In this document: positions 1-8,675 of the stretch, one piece after another
Numbering within the stretch: the first letter of the stretch is position 1
How the letters are laid out: the number at the start of each line of letters is the position of its first letter
NCBI RefSeq assembly: GCF_023534745.1
Contig: NZ_JAMHJQ010000012.1
Coordinates: forward strand, 246,328-310,327
Direction of reading: 5' to 3'
DNA from: Streptomyces sp. 35G-GA-8
Lineage (GTDB): Bacteria > Actinomycetota > Actinomycetes > Streptomycetales > Streptomycetaceae
DNA length: 64,000 nt
Translations under genes and position numbers: made by a program
The notes under the pieces: model-generated
What the model saw: the letters and a program-made list of their open reading frames with translations, nothing else
The model's database searches: none
What the model was told of the DNA's origin: nothing

Positions 1-75
1 TACGGGGCGGCCCGGTTCGCGCTCGGCGCCGTCTTCCAGGACCCGACACGCGTCGACGCTCCGGCCGGCCGCTGA
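1..75 (+). CDS. C-terminal end of a truncated protein, possibly ROK-family
   Basis: Only the last 24 codons and a TGA stop are inside the window, open from base 1. The visible tail contains GAARFALGAVF, an alanine-rich helix resembling the C-terminal helix of ROK-family sugar kinases and repressors, which often ends GAALLAL or similar. That resemblance is weak and rests on about ten residues, so the family is a guess. The gene converges on the fucosidase pair. If it is a ROK regulator it would fit a glycan-use locus, but most of it lies off the left edge. Confidence 0.35.
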   Translation, partial: YGAARFALGAVFQDPTRVDAPAGR

Positions 76-127
76 CCGGCGCCCGTCACCCGCGGCGCCC
101 GCCACCCGCCGTATGGACGGTCCCCTG

Positions 128-173
128 CCTGTGATGCCCCGACCACCCGGTCGACCGGTCCGGGCACCACAGG
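128..173. terminator. Imperfect stem-loop between convergent genes
   Basis: The arms begin CCTGTGATGCCC and end GGGCACCACAGG, pairing over 17 positions with about two mismatches around a 12-base loop. It lies between the stop of the left-edge gene (plus strand) and the stop of the first fucosidase (minus strand). The position and GC-rich stem suit a bidirectional terminator. No U-tract is present, which is usual in this kind of genome. Confidence 0.5.
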
Positions 174-185
174 CACACCGCTCCG

Positions 186-2426
186 TCACCTGCGGACTGC
201 CGACAGGACCTCCACTTCCGCCAGCGACAACGGAGCCGAGGCGGACGTGAGTTGAACCCTCACGAAGCGTCCCTTCGTGTCGGCTGGGATACGGGCCGGC
301 CTGCCGGCCCCCTTCTCCTGGAAGAAGGCCTTCACACCCGGCTGGGCCAGCGTCCCCGCGACCGACTCGCTGGTAAGGGGGGCATCGGAGACGAACACCC
401 AGTAGTCGCTCAGCCGGTCGCCACAGCAGTCCGTACGGTTCCACACGGCGATGTCGGCGATGTCGCGGCTACTTCCGAGGTCGGTCTGCCACCAGGCTTC
501 CGACTCCGGTTCCTTGGTGTGCGTAACCGAGCCCCGCCCCCACACGCCGTCCGTGTCGCCGTCGACGGCCCGTGCGGCCACGCCTCCGTACCCATCACTC
601 TTCTGCGTCGCGAGCGTTGCCCTGGCGACGTTCTCGAAGTGGTCGACCCCGCCCCACATGATCTGGGAGGTCTCGTAGCGAGCCTTCCCGAACGCGGACT
701 TCGCGGTGAACCGGTACCGCTTCGGGTCGACCCCCTGAGGTGCCAGCACGGTGAACTCGACCGTCTGTGAGGCATGCGGCGCCAGCTCGTCCACGACTGC
801 CTTGTCCGGCTTCACCGACCATCCGTCCGGCACGTCGAGGGTGATCCGTCCGTCCGGCGCGGGCCGGTCGAAGGGGTTGGTCACGGTCACGCTCGCGGTG
901 ACGGGCTCACCGGTCTCGGCGGCGGGCAGCGACAGTTTCGTCCGCTGGAGCTGCGTGATGCCCGGGGTGGTGATCTTGAAGGTGTAGGCATGCCGGCTCC
1001 GCGTCGCCGACTCGCCCTCGGCGGGCATCGTGATGCTCACCTTCCCGTCCGCCCGCACGAACGGCAGATGGGAACCGTCCGAGCCAAGGAGCTTCACGGA
1101 GCTGTTGTCGGCGAGCGGCAGATCACCGGAGAGAGTGAGCTTCTCCCCCGGCCACTTCAGGGCGGTGGCGTACAGGGCGCCGTTCTTCATGGTGTAGCGG
1201 ACAGGAACGTCGCTGTTGCCGTCCTCGGCGTGGTTCCAGTACGTCGTCCCGTAGATCGCCTCGCCGTTGATCTTCAGCCAGGCTCCCAGGTCGCGCACAC
1301 GCTCCGCTTGCATCTCCGGGATGGAACCGTCTGCCTTGGGGCCCAGATTGAGGAGCAGATTGCCGTTCTTGCTGACGATGTCCGTGAAGCTGTCGATGAG
1401 TTCGTCGGAGGAGAGCAGGTCCTCGGACCGCTCCTCCGCGTTGTAGCCGAACGATCCGCCCAGGCCGCGGGTGGCCTCCCACTTCTCCGGATTGATGTCG
1501 GGCTCGACGGTGTACTCGGGGGTGTCGAAGTCACCGATCCAGTTGCCGCACCGGTCGTTGACCGCGACATCCTTGGGGTGCGGGCGGTTCTTGGCCTGGT
1601 TGTAGAACTCGGCCATGAACTGGTTGGCGTTGTTGGGCCCATTGCTGTCGCACCAGATGATGTCGGGGTCGAACTCCTCGACCAGTTCCTTCATCTGCGG
1701 ATACTGATGATCCATCACATAGTCGTTGACGGACCTGTATCCGGTGTACGGGATGTCCTTGCCCGTGTACGGGTTCACCATCCCCTTGCGCAGCTGGCCC
1801 CCCACGGGGTGGTACCACTCGATCATCGAGTAGTAGAGGCCCCTCTTGAGCGGCGAGTCCTTGGCGGCATCCATCAGCTCCTTGACGAGGTCGCGGCGTG
1901 GGCCGTGCGCCACCGTGGAACGGTCGGTGGTCTTCGTATCCCACAGCGCCACACCGTCATGGTGCTTGGTGACGAGGTCGAAGTACTTCCCGCCGCCCTC
2001 CTCGAAGAGCTTCAGCCACTCCCGCGGCTTGAAATTCACGGGCTTCCAATCCTCGATGAACCGGTCGTAGGGAAAATCCTCTCCGTAGACCTGCCGGTGG
2101 CGGTTGTACGTCTCGCTGCCGACCGAGTTCATGAGCCGGACGTAGTGCTCCGCGTACGACGCCTGGCCGTGCTTGTTCGGAGCGTAGGCCGGCACGGAGT
2201 AAGGACCCCAGTGGATGAAGAAGCCCAGCTTGGCATCGTCGAACCACCGCGGGGACTTGTGCTGCCGCAGGGACTCGGGCGTCGGCTCGTAGTCGCCCAC
2301 GGACGACTCCGTTGGCCCTGTCTTCTCCTGGGCCGTTGCCACAGGACTCAGGTTCGGTACCGTGGCGGCCAGGACGCCGAGGACACCCAGCCCCGCCCAC
2401 CATCTCGTGCGCATCGCTGATTTCAT
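186..2426 (-). CDS. Secreted GH29 alpha-L-fucosidase with NEW3-like and F-type lectin-like domains
   Basis: Hydrolyses terminal alpha-L-fucose from glycans outside the cell. The ATG at 2426 is chosen because a purine-rich AGAGAG tract precedes it and a signal peptide follows (KSAMRTR, then a hydrophobic core ending ATAQEK). A TTG seven codons upstream is also open. The 746-residue protein has a GH29 barrel with KLGFFIHWGPYS, the active-site pair KHHDG (about H155-H156) and the likely nucleophile Asp in IIWCD (about D260). A NEW3-like beta-sandwich follows at about 493-568. The C-terminal domain (about 597-746) carries HT...NRTDCCGDR, matching the fucose-binding F-type lectin pattern of His, spacer, RxD, four residues, Arg/Lys. 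It lies 51 bases downstream of a close paralogue and is probably cotranscribed with it. Linkage specificity cannot be read from the sequence. Confidence 0.9.
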   Translation of the reverse strand: MKSAMRTRWWAGLGVLGVLAATVPNLSPVATAQEKTGPTESSVGDYEPTPESLRQHKSPRWFDDAKLGFFIHWGPYSVPAYAPNKHGQASYAEHYVRLMNSVGSETYNRHRQVYGEDFPYDRFIEDWKPVNFKPREWLKLFEEGGGKYFDLVTKHHDGVALWDTKTTDRSTVAHGPRRDLVKELMDAAKDSPLKRGLYYSMIEWYHPVGGQLRKGMVNPYTGKDIPYTGYRSVNDYVMDHQYPQMKELVEEFDPDIIWCDSNGPNNANQFMAEFYNQAKNRPHPKDVAVNDRCGNWIGDFDTPEYTVEPDINPEKWEATRGLGGSFGYNAEERSEDLLSSDELIDSFTDIVSKNGNLLLNLGPKADGSIPEMQAERVRDLGAWLKINGEAIYGTTYWNHAEDGNSDVPVRYTMKNGALYATALKWPGEKLTLSGDLPLADNSSVKLLGSDGSHLPFVRADGKVSITMPAEGESATRSRHAYTFKITTPGITQLQRTKLSLPAAETGEPVTASVTVTNPFDRPAPDGRITLDVPDGWSVKPDKAVVDELAPHASQTVEFTVLAPQGVDPKRYRFTAKSAFGKARYETSQIMWGGVDHFENVARATLATQKSDGYGGVAARAVDGDTDGVWGRGSVTHTKEPESEAWWQTDLGSSRDIADIAVWNRTDCCGDRLSDYWVFVSDAPLTSESVAGTLAQPGVKAFFQEKGAGRPARIPADTKGRFVRVQLTSASAPLSLAEVEVLSAVRR

Positions 2427-2477
2427 CTCTCTCTTTCTGCTGGCCAATACGAAGTGCGTCCCACGGAAGCAACCGCG

Positions 2478-4721
2478 TCACGTCCGCGGGCTGAAGACCT
2501 GGACCTCCGCCAGCGAGAGCGCGTCACTGGCGGACGTGAGCTGGACACGCACATGGCGTCCTGTGGTGTCGACGGGGATCCGGGTCGGGCTGCCCCCGGG
2601 GTCCTGCTGGTAGTACGCCTTCACACCCGGCTGGGCGAGGGTGTCCTTGACCGACGAACCGGTGAAGGGAGTGTCGGAGACGAACACGTAGTAGTTGGAG
2701 AGGCGTTCGGAGCAGCAGTCGGAACGGTTCCACAGCGCGATGTCACTGATACTCCTGCTGCCGCCGAGGTCGGTCTGCCACCAGGCTTCCGACTCGGGCT
2801 CCAGCGTGTGGGTGACCGATCCCTCGAAGAACTGGCCTTTGGTGTTCCCGTCGACGGCCCGCGCCGCGACAGCGTCCAGCCGGGTGCTCTTCTGCGTGGC
2901 CCGCGTGCCCTTGGCGACGTTGTCGATGGAGGTGACCCCCGCCCACAGTTGCTGCGAGGCCGTGTAGTGGGCGCGGCCGAATGTTGTCGCGGTGGTGACG
3001 GTGTAGCGGGCGGGCACCACGTCTCGCGGAGCGGTTACGGTGACCTCGACGGTCTTCGAACTGTGCGCGGGCAGTGGGCCGATGTGCGTTTCCTCCTCCC
3101 GCACCGTCCAGCCCTGCGGCACATCGAGGGTGACGCGTCCGGCCGGGGCCCGCCGTCCGGAGGGATTGGTGACCTTGACGCCTACCGTGAAGGGCACTCC
3201 GGCCTTGGCGAGAAACGGCTCGCCCGGACCCTGGCCGGCGGGCAGCCGCAGGTCGGTGCGGAGGATCTGTCGCACGCCCGGTGTGGTGATCTTGAAGGTG
3301 AAGGCATGCCGGCTCCGCGTCGCCGACTCGCCCTCGGCCGGCATCGTGATGTCCACCGTGCCGTCGGCGCGCTCGAAGGGCAGTGCGGCGCCGTCCGAGC
3401 CGAGAAGCTTGATGGTGCTGTTGTCGGCGAGCGGAAGATCGTCGGTGAGAGTGAGCTTCTCCCCCGGCCACTTCAGGGCGGTGGCGTAGAGCGCTTCGCC
3501 CTTGACGGAGTACCGCACCGGGACGTTGGCGCGCCGGTCCTCGGCGTGGTTCCAGTATGTCGTCCCGTAGATCGCCTCACCATTGATCTTCAGCCAGGCC
3601 CCCAGATCACGTACGCGCTCGGCCTGCGTGTCCGGGATGGAACCGTCCGCCTTGGGGCCGATGTTGAGCAGCAGATTGCCGTTCTTGCTGACGATGTCGG
3701 TGAAGCTGTCGATAAGTTCGTCCGACGTCAGATAGTCGGCGACGCCTTCCTGCTGGTTGTAGCCGAAGGAGCGGCCGATGCCGCGCGTGGCCTCCCACTT
3801 GGCCGGGTTGATATCCGGCTCGACGGTGTACTCGGGCGTGGTGAAGTCCGAGATTCCGTTGCCACAGCGGTTGTTGACCGTCACTTCCTTGGGGTGGGGA
3901 CGGTTCTTGGCCTGATTGAAGTAGTGCGCCATGAACTCGTTGCTGTTGTTCCTGCCGCCGATGTCGCACCAGACGATGTCCGGGTCGAACTCGTCCACCA
4001 GCTCCATCATCTGCGGGTACTGATGGTCCATCACATAGTCCTTCACCGGCTTGTAGCCCGTGTACGGGATGTCCTTGCCGGTGTAGGGGTTGACGGGCCC
4101 GTTGCGCGTCCATCCCCCGGCGGGGTGGAACCACTCGGGCATCGAGTAGTAGAGGCCTCTCTTCAGGGGCGAGTCCTCGGCCGCGTCGAAGAGTTCCTTG
4201 ACGAGGTCACGGTGCGGACCCATCTCCATGGTCGAGCGGTCGGTGGTCTTCGTATCCCACAGCGCCACGCCGTCATGGTGCTTGGACACCAGGTTGAAGT
4301 ACTTGGCACCGCCTTCCTCGAAAAGCTTCAGCCACTCCTCGGGGTCGAACTTGTCGGGCTTCCACTGCTCGACGAACCGGTCGTAGTCGAACTCCTCGCC
4401 GAATTGCGTGCGATGGTGCTCGTACGTGGCACTGCCCTTGCTGTTCATGCTCTGCCAGTACCACTCCGCGTACGACTTCTTGGGCGCCCAGGCCGGCACG
4501 GAGTAAGGGCCCCAGTGGACGAAGAAGCCCAGCTTCGCGTCGTCGAACCACTGCGGCGACGTGTGCTTCTTCAGCGACTCCGGTGTCGGCTCGTAGTCGT
4601 CACTTCTGGCCTCCGGTCCCGGCGCCGGAGCGGCGGCCACTGGGCCCACCTCGATCGCGAGAGCGGCCACCGCGGCCACCACTGCCACAGCACTCACTGT
4701 TCGCTGCTTCTTCTTCCTCAT
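2478..4721 (-). CDS. Secreted GH29 alpha-L-fucosidase, upstream paralogue
   Basis: A 747-residue paralogue of the following gene with the same order: signal peptide (MRKKKQRT, hydrophobic core, PVAAAPAPG), GH29 domain, NEW3-like domain, F-type lectin-like domain. Matching landmarks are KLGFFVHWGPYS, KHHDG, the nucleophile candidate in DIVWCDIGG, and THTLEPE...NRSDCCSER at the lectin site. Long identical runs in the catalytic core (for example DSFTDIVSKNGNLLLN) show a local duplication. Linker and NEW3 sequences have diverged more than the catalytic core. The ATG is preceded by AGAGGA. It is the first gene of the pair, so the promoter should lie between 4722 and about 5040. Confidence 0.9.
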   Translation of the reverse strand: MRKKKQRTVSAVAVVAAVAALAIEVGPVAAAPAPGPEARSDDYEPTPESLKKHTSPQWFDDAKLGFFVHWGPYSVPAWAPKKSYAEWYWQSMNSKGSATYEHHRTQFGEEFDYDRFVEQWKPDKFDPEEWLKLFEEGGAKYFNLVSKHHDGVALWDTKTTDRSTMEMGPHRDLVKELFDAAEDSPLKRGLYYSMPEWFHPAGGWTRNGPVNPYTGKDIPYTGYKPVKDYVMDHQYPQMMELVDEFDPDIVWCDIGGRNNSNEFMAHYFNQAKNRPHPKEVTVNNRCGNGISDFTTPEYTVEPDINPAKWEATRGIGRSFGYNQQEGVADYLTSDELIDSFTDIVSKNGNLLLNIGPKADGSIPDTQAERVRDLGAWLKINGEAIYGTTYWNHAEDRRANVPVRYSVKGEALYATALKWPGEKLTLTDDLPLADNSTIKLLGSDGAALPFERADGTVDITMPAEGESATRSRHAFTFKITTPGVRQILRTDLRLPAGQGPGEPFLAKAGVPFTVGVKVTNPSGRRAPAGRVTLDVPQGWTVREEETHIGPLPAHSSKTVEVTVTAPRDVVPARYTVTTATTFGRAHYTASQQLWAGVTSIDNVAKGTRATQKSTRLDAVAARAVDGNTKGQFFEGSVTHTLEPESEAWWQTDLGGSRSISDIALWNRSDCCSERLSNYYVFVSDTPFTGSSVKDTLAQPGVKAYYQQDPGGSPTRIPVDTTGRHVRVQLTSASDALSLAEVQVFSPRT

Positions 4722-5039
4722 CTGTGGTCCTCTGCTTTCGCTGTCATGGACTCAGGGCGCCGAGGTGGGTCCCCGCAAGCCCCGCTCCCCGTGAACGATG
4801 ACGGAACTCTCGGCTGGTCATCCGATGTATGCGCGACTCGTTGACAGCCCGCCCCTACCGACTCAGGGACTCAAGCGGATTGACGCTCGCCCCATCCTCT
4901 ATAGATCGGACCTGTTGGGAGAGAGTAGGAGCAGCGAAGGCCGCCGACAAGACTTCGATCGAAGTTTGTACATATTGAGGTCCCGCAAGGACGACACCAA
5001 GAACAGCCGCCGCCCACGGACCGGCCGTTCAGTCGAACG
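4722..5039. other. Intergenic region upstream of the fucosidase pair
   Basis: No convincing gene was found in this 318-base stretch. It should hold the promoter for the minus-strand fucosidase genes and formerly for the divergent regulator. The only clear element is the perfect palindrome at 4952-4965, annotated separately. A TTGACA at about 4840 points along the plus strand, but no matching -10 box was recognised. Confidence 0.5.
4952..4965. promoter_or_regulatory. 14-bp perfect palindrome, candidate operator
   Basis: ACTTCGATCGAAGT reads the same on both strands. It sits in the divergent region between the fucosidase pair and the remnant of a GntR/LacI-type regulator, where an operator for that regulator would be expected. 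The binding protein is inferred from position only. Confidence 0.5.
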
Positions 5040-5650
5040 AATCCGTATCCAGGTATACGCTGGCGCGCAAGATCTGAGGGGGGCCGGTGGTCGATCCGCG
5101 GCAGCCAGTGTCGAAGGTCCCACGCGGGGAGCGCCGACGGTCTGATCTACCGGCGACAGGGCTCGGGTACGTACGTCGCCGTCCGCCACTTGGTCTCGCT
5201 GGGCCATCGGCGCATCGGGTACCTCGAACGGCACAGCCCGTTCACCGCGGAGGCGGTGGGCACCGGGTTCCATGCGGCACTCACCGACGCGGGACTCGAC
5301 GCGGACGGGACCGCCGCGCTCTGCTTCGCCGACCGCGAGGCCGCTCTACTGGTGGCGCCGCGCTGCGGCGGGGACTGCGAGTGCCCGAGGACTTCTCGGT
5401 GGTGGGATACGACGACGAGGTCGCCGATCTGTCCGGACAACCGGGAAGGGGTTGAATTTGAGGGCCGCGCTCGCCCAAGCTGATGGTGCAACAGCATCCG
5501 GCCGTCATCACCCGACCACTGACGTCGTCCATGCCCTCATCCGCAGTGGTCCGACTCGGGCCCGACGGCGCGGGTACCGACTACCGGCCACGGTGCGCCT
5601 CGGCCGCTGCCGAAACCCCACAGCCGTCGAAACTCAGACCACCGACCTTC
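5040..5650 (+). pseudogene. Decayed transcriptional regulator, GntR winged helix plus LacI-type sensor
   Basis: Pieces of one regulator are recognisable in different frames. RIQVYA near 5040 looks like the start of a GntR helix. GLIYRRQGSGTYVA at about 5141-5182 is the typical end of a GntR winged helix. It then runs almost directly into VSLGHRRIGYLE, a LacI-type periplasmic-binding sensor sequence. The frame changes again before VPEDFSVVGYDDEVADLS, a LacI-family hallmark, and the tail RLPATVRLGRC sits in a third frame. The DNA-binding half is largely deleted and at least two frameshifts are present, so no functional protein is expected. Its position between the fucosidase genes suggests it once controlled them. 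Confidence 0.75.
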
Positions 5651-5675
5651 CCGGAAACGTCGCGGAGATGAGCCC

Positions 5676-6731
5676 ATGACCCTGCAGTCAAGTACCCAAG
5701 GTCTCGACCGGTACCGCGATGACCGGTTCGGCATGTTCGTCCACTGGGGCCTGTACTCGATGATCGGCCGAGGCGAGTGGGAGCAGGTCATCGCCCGTAT
5801 CCCGGCGGCCGAGTACGCACCGCTGGCCAAGCTGTTCAACCCCGCCGTCTTCGACGCCAAAGAACTCGTGGCCCTCGCCGAGGCGGCGGGCCAGCGCTAC
5901 CTCACCATCACCAGCCGCCATCACGACGGCTTCTCCATGTACGACACCAAGCTCTCCGACTTCAAGATCACCCGCTCCCCGTTCCGGCGCGACCCGATCG
6001 CCGAACTCGCCGACGCCTGCCGGGAGTCGGGCAGCGTCAAGCTGGGCTTCTACGTCTCCCTGGTGGACTGGCACCATCCCGGCTACCTCGACACCTCCCG
6101 CTGGGAGGACTACCTCGCCTTCCTCTTCGGGCAGGTCGAGGAGGTGTGCACGCAGTACGGGGAGGTCGCGCAGATCTGGTTCGACGGCGACTGGCCCAAC
6201 TCGCCCGTGTCAGGGGAACACCCCGGCTGGTTCACCACCGACCAGGAGTGGCGCTATCCCGAGCTGTACGACCTCATCCACCGCCTCCAGCCGGACGCCG
6301 TGCTCCTCAACAACCGCAAGGACGGCCTGCAGCCCGGTGAGGATGTCCAGGGCTTCGAGAACGATCTCCCCGGTGAGAACACCTCGGGCCTCAACCCCGG
6401 CGCGGCGCTCGCGGTGCCGCGCGAGACCTGCCTGACGATGAACCACAGTTGGGGCTACGTACCGCACGACACGGCCTACAAGGAGCCGGACCGGCTCATC
6501 GCCACACTGCTGCGCTGTGTGGCCGCCGACTCCAACTTGCTGCTGAATGTCGGCCCGACCCAGTCCGGCGACATACCCGCCCCGGCACGGGAGCGGCTGC
6601 GCGAGATCGGCCGTTGGCTGGAAACGCACGGCGACGCCGTGTACGGCGCCGGCCCGGGGCCGGAGCCCGAGAGCATCCGCACCCGTGACGGGCGGGTCCT
6701 GGACCTGGCCGATCTGATGCCCCGGGCATGA
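5676..6731 (+). CDS. Cytoplasmic GH29 alpha-L-fucosidase, single domain
   Basis: A 351-residue GH29 enzyme without signal peptide or accessory domains. The family core is clear: FGMFVHWGLYS, the HH pair in SRHHDGFSMYD (H82-H83), and the likely nucleophile Asp in IWFDGDW (D170), followed by SWGYVPHD and the SNLLLNVGP strand. The ATG follows a GGAG at short distance. It should act inside the cell on imported fucosylated oligosaccharides or glycosides, complementing the two secreted enzymes. It is transcribed away from the dead regulator and ends convergently with an aldo/keto reductase. No fucose kinase, isomerase or dehydrogenase is adjacent. Confidence 0.88.
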   Translation: MTLQSSTQGLDRYRDDRFGMFVHWGLYSMIGRGEWEQVIARIPAAEYAPLAKLFNPAVFDAKELVALAEAAGQRYLTITSRHHDGFSMYDTKLSDFKITRSPFRRDPIAELADACRESGSVKLGFYVSLVDWHHPGYLDTSRWEDYLAFLFGQVEEVCTQYGEVAQIWFDGDWPNSPVSGEHPGWFTTDQEWRYPELYDLIHRLQPDAVLLNNRKDGLQPGEDVQGFENDLPGENTSGLNPGAALAVPRETCLTMNHSWGYVPHDTAYKEPDRLIATLLRCVAADSNLLLNVGPTQSGDIPAPARERLREIGRWLETHGDAVYGAGPGPEPESIRTRDGRVLDLADLMPRA

Positions 6732-6802
6732 CCATCCGGAACCCTACGGACCGGCCCATCCATTGAGCGCACACCTTTGGTCCCGCCTGGAGGGCGGAGA
6801 TG

Positions 6803-7858
6803 TCACGACGCGGCCCGCTCGTCCGTCGGTCGGCGGCGCAGGCTCGTGTCCGTCAGGGAGGGTGCCTGCCAGGCGCCGTCCGGGTGGTAGAGGTTCCTGC
6901 CGGGCGGGACGATCTCGTCGATGCGGTCGAGGACCGAGTCGTCCAGGACCACCGGCGCTCCCTTCAGCAGGGCCTCCCACTGTTCCGCCGTGCGTGGGCC
7001 GATGATGACCGAGGTGACGGCGGGATGGGCGAGCGGGAAGGCGACAGCCAGCTCCGGGAGGGTGCAGCCGATGTCCGCGGCCAGTTCGGCGAGCTTGTCG
7101 GCGGCCTCCAGCTTGGTGATGTTCTCCGGGATGGACGGGTCGAAGCGGGCGGGGTTCAACTGCGCCCGGCCGGAGGTGAGATCGACCGGTTGCCCCGTCC
7201 GGTAGCGGCCGCTCAGGAAGCCGGAGGCGAGCGGACTCCACGTCAGCACCCCCATGCCGTACCGCCGAGCCGTCGGCAGTACCGATGTCTCCACGCCGCG
7301 TGCGAGGACCGAGTACGGGGGCTGCTCCGTCCGGAAGCGCTGGAGGCCGCGTCGCTCCGCCACGTGCTGCGCCTCCGCGATCTCCTCGGCGGGGAACGTC
7401 GATGACCCGAACGCCCTGATCTTGCCTGCCTGCACGAGGTCGCCGAGGACCCCGAGTGTCTCCTCGATATCCGTGGTGTGGTCCGGGCGGTGCACCTGGT
7501 AGAGGTCGATCCAGTCGGTGTCGAGTCGCCGCAGACTCGCCTCCACGGCCTGGGTGATCCAGCGGCGGGAGTTCCCGCTCCGGTTCCTTCCCTCGCCCAT
7601 CTGGAAGTGGACCTTCGTCGCGAGTACGACATCATCCCGCCGGCCGGACGCCCGCAGCGCCTTTCCGACGATGACCTCGGACTCACCGGCCGAGTACATG
7701 TCCGCCGTGTCGACGAAGTTGACGCCCGCGTCCATGGCGGCGTGGATGATCCGGGCGCTGTCCTCGTGATCGGGGTTGCCGACCGCGCCGAACATCATCG
7801 TGCCCAGGCAGTATGTGCTCACTTCGATGCCGGTGCGGCCGAGTGTGCGGTAACGCAT
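6803..7858 (-). CDS. Aldo/keto reductase
   Basis: NAD(P)H-dependent carbonyl/alcohol oxidoreductase with the AKR TIM barrel, 351 residues. The catalytic tetrad is visible: D50 and Y55 in FVDTADMYSAGESE, K82 in ATKVHF, H123 in YQVHRPD. The cofactor-binding C-terminal segment includes SVIIGPRTAEQ. The start has AGGAAAC upstream. The subgroup resembles general-stress and sugar-oxidising AKRs. The substrate is unknown; oxidation of an aldose such as fucose or galactose is possible from context but unproven. Confidence 0.85.
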   Translation of the reverse strand: MRYRTLGRTGIEVSTYCLGTMMFGAVGNPDHEDSARIIHAAMDAGVNFVDTADMYSAGESEVIVGKALRASGRRDDVVLATKVHFQMGEGRNRSGNSRRWITQAVEASLRRLDTDWIDLYQVHRPDHTTDIEETLGVLGDLVQAGKIRAFGSSTFPAEEIAEAQHVAERRGLQRFRTEQPPYSVLARGVETSVLPTARRYGMGVLTWSPLASGFLSGRYRTGQPVDLTSGRAQLNPARFDPSIPENITKLEAADKLAELAADIGCTLPELAVAFPLAHPAVTSVIIGPRTAEQWEALLKGAPVVLDDSVLDRIDEIVPPGRNLYHPDGAWQAPSLTDTSLRRRPTDERAAS

Positions 7859-7890
7859 CGTGTGTTTCCTCGCTGTCGGGCTGTGCTTGG

Positions 7891-7914
7891 CGCACTGCGG
7901 AAGACCGTAGTGCG
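7891..7914. promoter_or_regulatory. Inverted repeat upstream of the aldo/keto reductase
   Basis: CGCACTGCGG and CCGTAGTGCG form a near-perfect inverted repeat with a 4-base centre, about 35 bases before the reductase start. It could be an operator or part of the leader. The binding protein is unknown. Confidence 0.35.
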
Positions 7915-8005
7915 GCGCATCCTAGGAGTTGGAGTGCGCTCGATGGCAAGCCCGATGGCGAGCGTGGGAGCCGGCCATGTTTCCGGGGCGTGCCCGGACG
8001 GTGTG

Positions 8006-8584
8006 TCAGATGATGGCGAGCCGGTCCACCAGCAGCTCCACCCTCCGCTCGGCGTCCCCCGGCGGCAGCCGTCCCGCCCGGGTCAGGGTCGCCAGCCCGT
8101 GCAGGGCCGCCCAGAACACCTCGGTGAACAGCCCCGGGTGGACGCCGTCCCCGGCGACCTCGCCGAGATTCTCCAACAGGGCGGCGAAGGCGTCCTTCAG
8201 GGGCTCCGGGGTGTCCTCCCTCGCGAACGCCAGGCCGCCGTCGAGCCGGAACATGGCGTCGTAGACCGCCGGGTTGTGTTCGGCGAAGTCGAGGTAGGCG
8301 CGGGCGAGGGTGGTGACCCGGGCGCGTGGGCCGTCCACGGCGGAGGCCGCGGCCCGCAGCGCCGCGGCCATCTCGGCGGCGCCCTCAAGGGCGACGGCGC
8401 CGATGATCTCGCGCTTGCCGCGAAAGTGGCTGTAGAGGACGGGCTGGCTGTACTCGATGCGCTCGGCGAGCCGACGGGTAGTCACCGCGTCCCAGCCCTG
8501 CCGCTCGGCGAGTTCGCGGGCCGTCGCCACGATGAGACGCTCGCGGCCCGCCCGTTCGCGCTCCTTGCGTTCCTGTACCGACAT
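8006..8584 (-). CDS. TetR-family transcriptional repressor
   Basis: 192 residues. The N-terminal TetR helix-turn-helix is clear at about 25-65 (AVTTRRLAERIEYSQPVLYSHF), followed by a ligand domain ending FWAALHGLATLTRAGRLP, as in the WHG-type C-terminal subgroup. It is divergent from the DUF1772 membrane gene. Two CTAGCnnnGCTAG palindromes lie in the 91-base gap, one next to its own ribosome-binding site. Auto-repression and control of the DUF1772 gene are therefore likely. The ligand is unknown. Confidence 0.88.
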   Translation of the reverse strand: MSVQERKERERAGRERLIVATARELAERQGWDAVTTRRLAERIEYSQPVLYSHFRGKREIIGAVALEGAAEMAAALRAAASAVDGPRARVTTLARAYLDFAEHNPAVYDAMFRLDGGLAFAREDTPEPLKDAFAALLENLGEVAGDGVHPGLFTEVFWAALHGLATLTRAGRLPPGDAERRVELLVDRLAII

Positions 8585-8593
8585 GATGCGATC

Positions 8594-8606
8594 CTAGCAC
8601 CGCTAG
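8594..8606. promoter_or_regulatory. TetR operator copy 1
   Basis: CTAGCACCGCTAG is a 5-3-5 inverted repeat overlapping the leader of the TetR gene. It matches the second copy at 8645-8657, and a half-site TACTAGCG lies between them. Confidence 0.65.
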
Positions 8607-8644
8607 ACAATCGAGCGACAGCAGTACTAGCGTTGCCTCATCAC

Positions 8645-8657
8645 CTAGCGGCGCTAG
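8645..8657. promoter_or_regulatory. TetR operator copy 2
   Basis: CTAGCGGCGCTAG is a perfect 5-3-5 palindrome just before the ribosome-binding site of the DUF1772 gene. It is the partner of the site at 8594-8606. Confidence 0.65.
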
Positions 8658-8675
8658 ATCCCAGGAAGGGTCGTC

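Noticed and set aside
774-2420. Long plus-strand open frame (548 codons) opposite the first fucosidase
   Set aside because: It is an antisense frame produced by high-GC codon bias. The minus strand encodes a clear GH29 protein, and the plus reading has arginine- and valine-rich composition without domains.
2454-4844. Plus-strand open frame of 796 codons opposite the second fucosidase
   Set aside because: Same antisense effect; no recognisable motif, and it fully overlaps a well-supported gene.
5190-5483. Short intact LacI-type regulator
   Set aside because: The frame holds only part of the sensor domain. Neighbouring parts are in other frames, so it is a pseudogene fragment.
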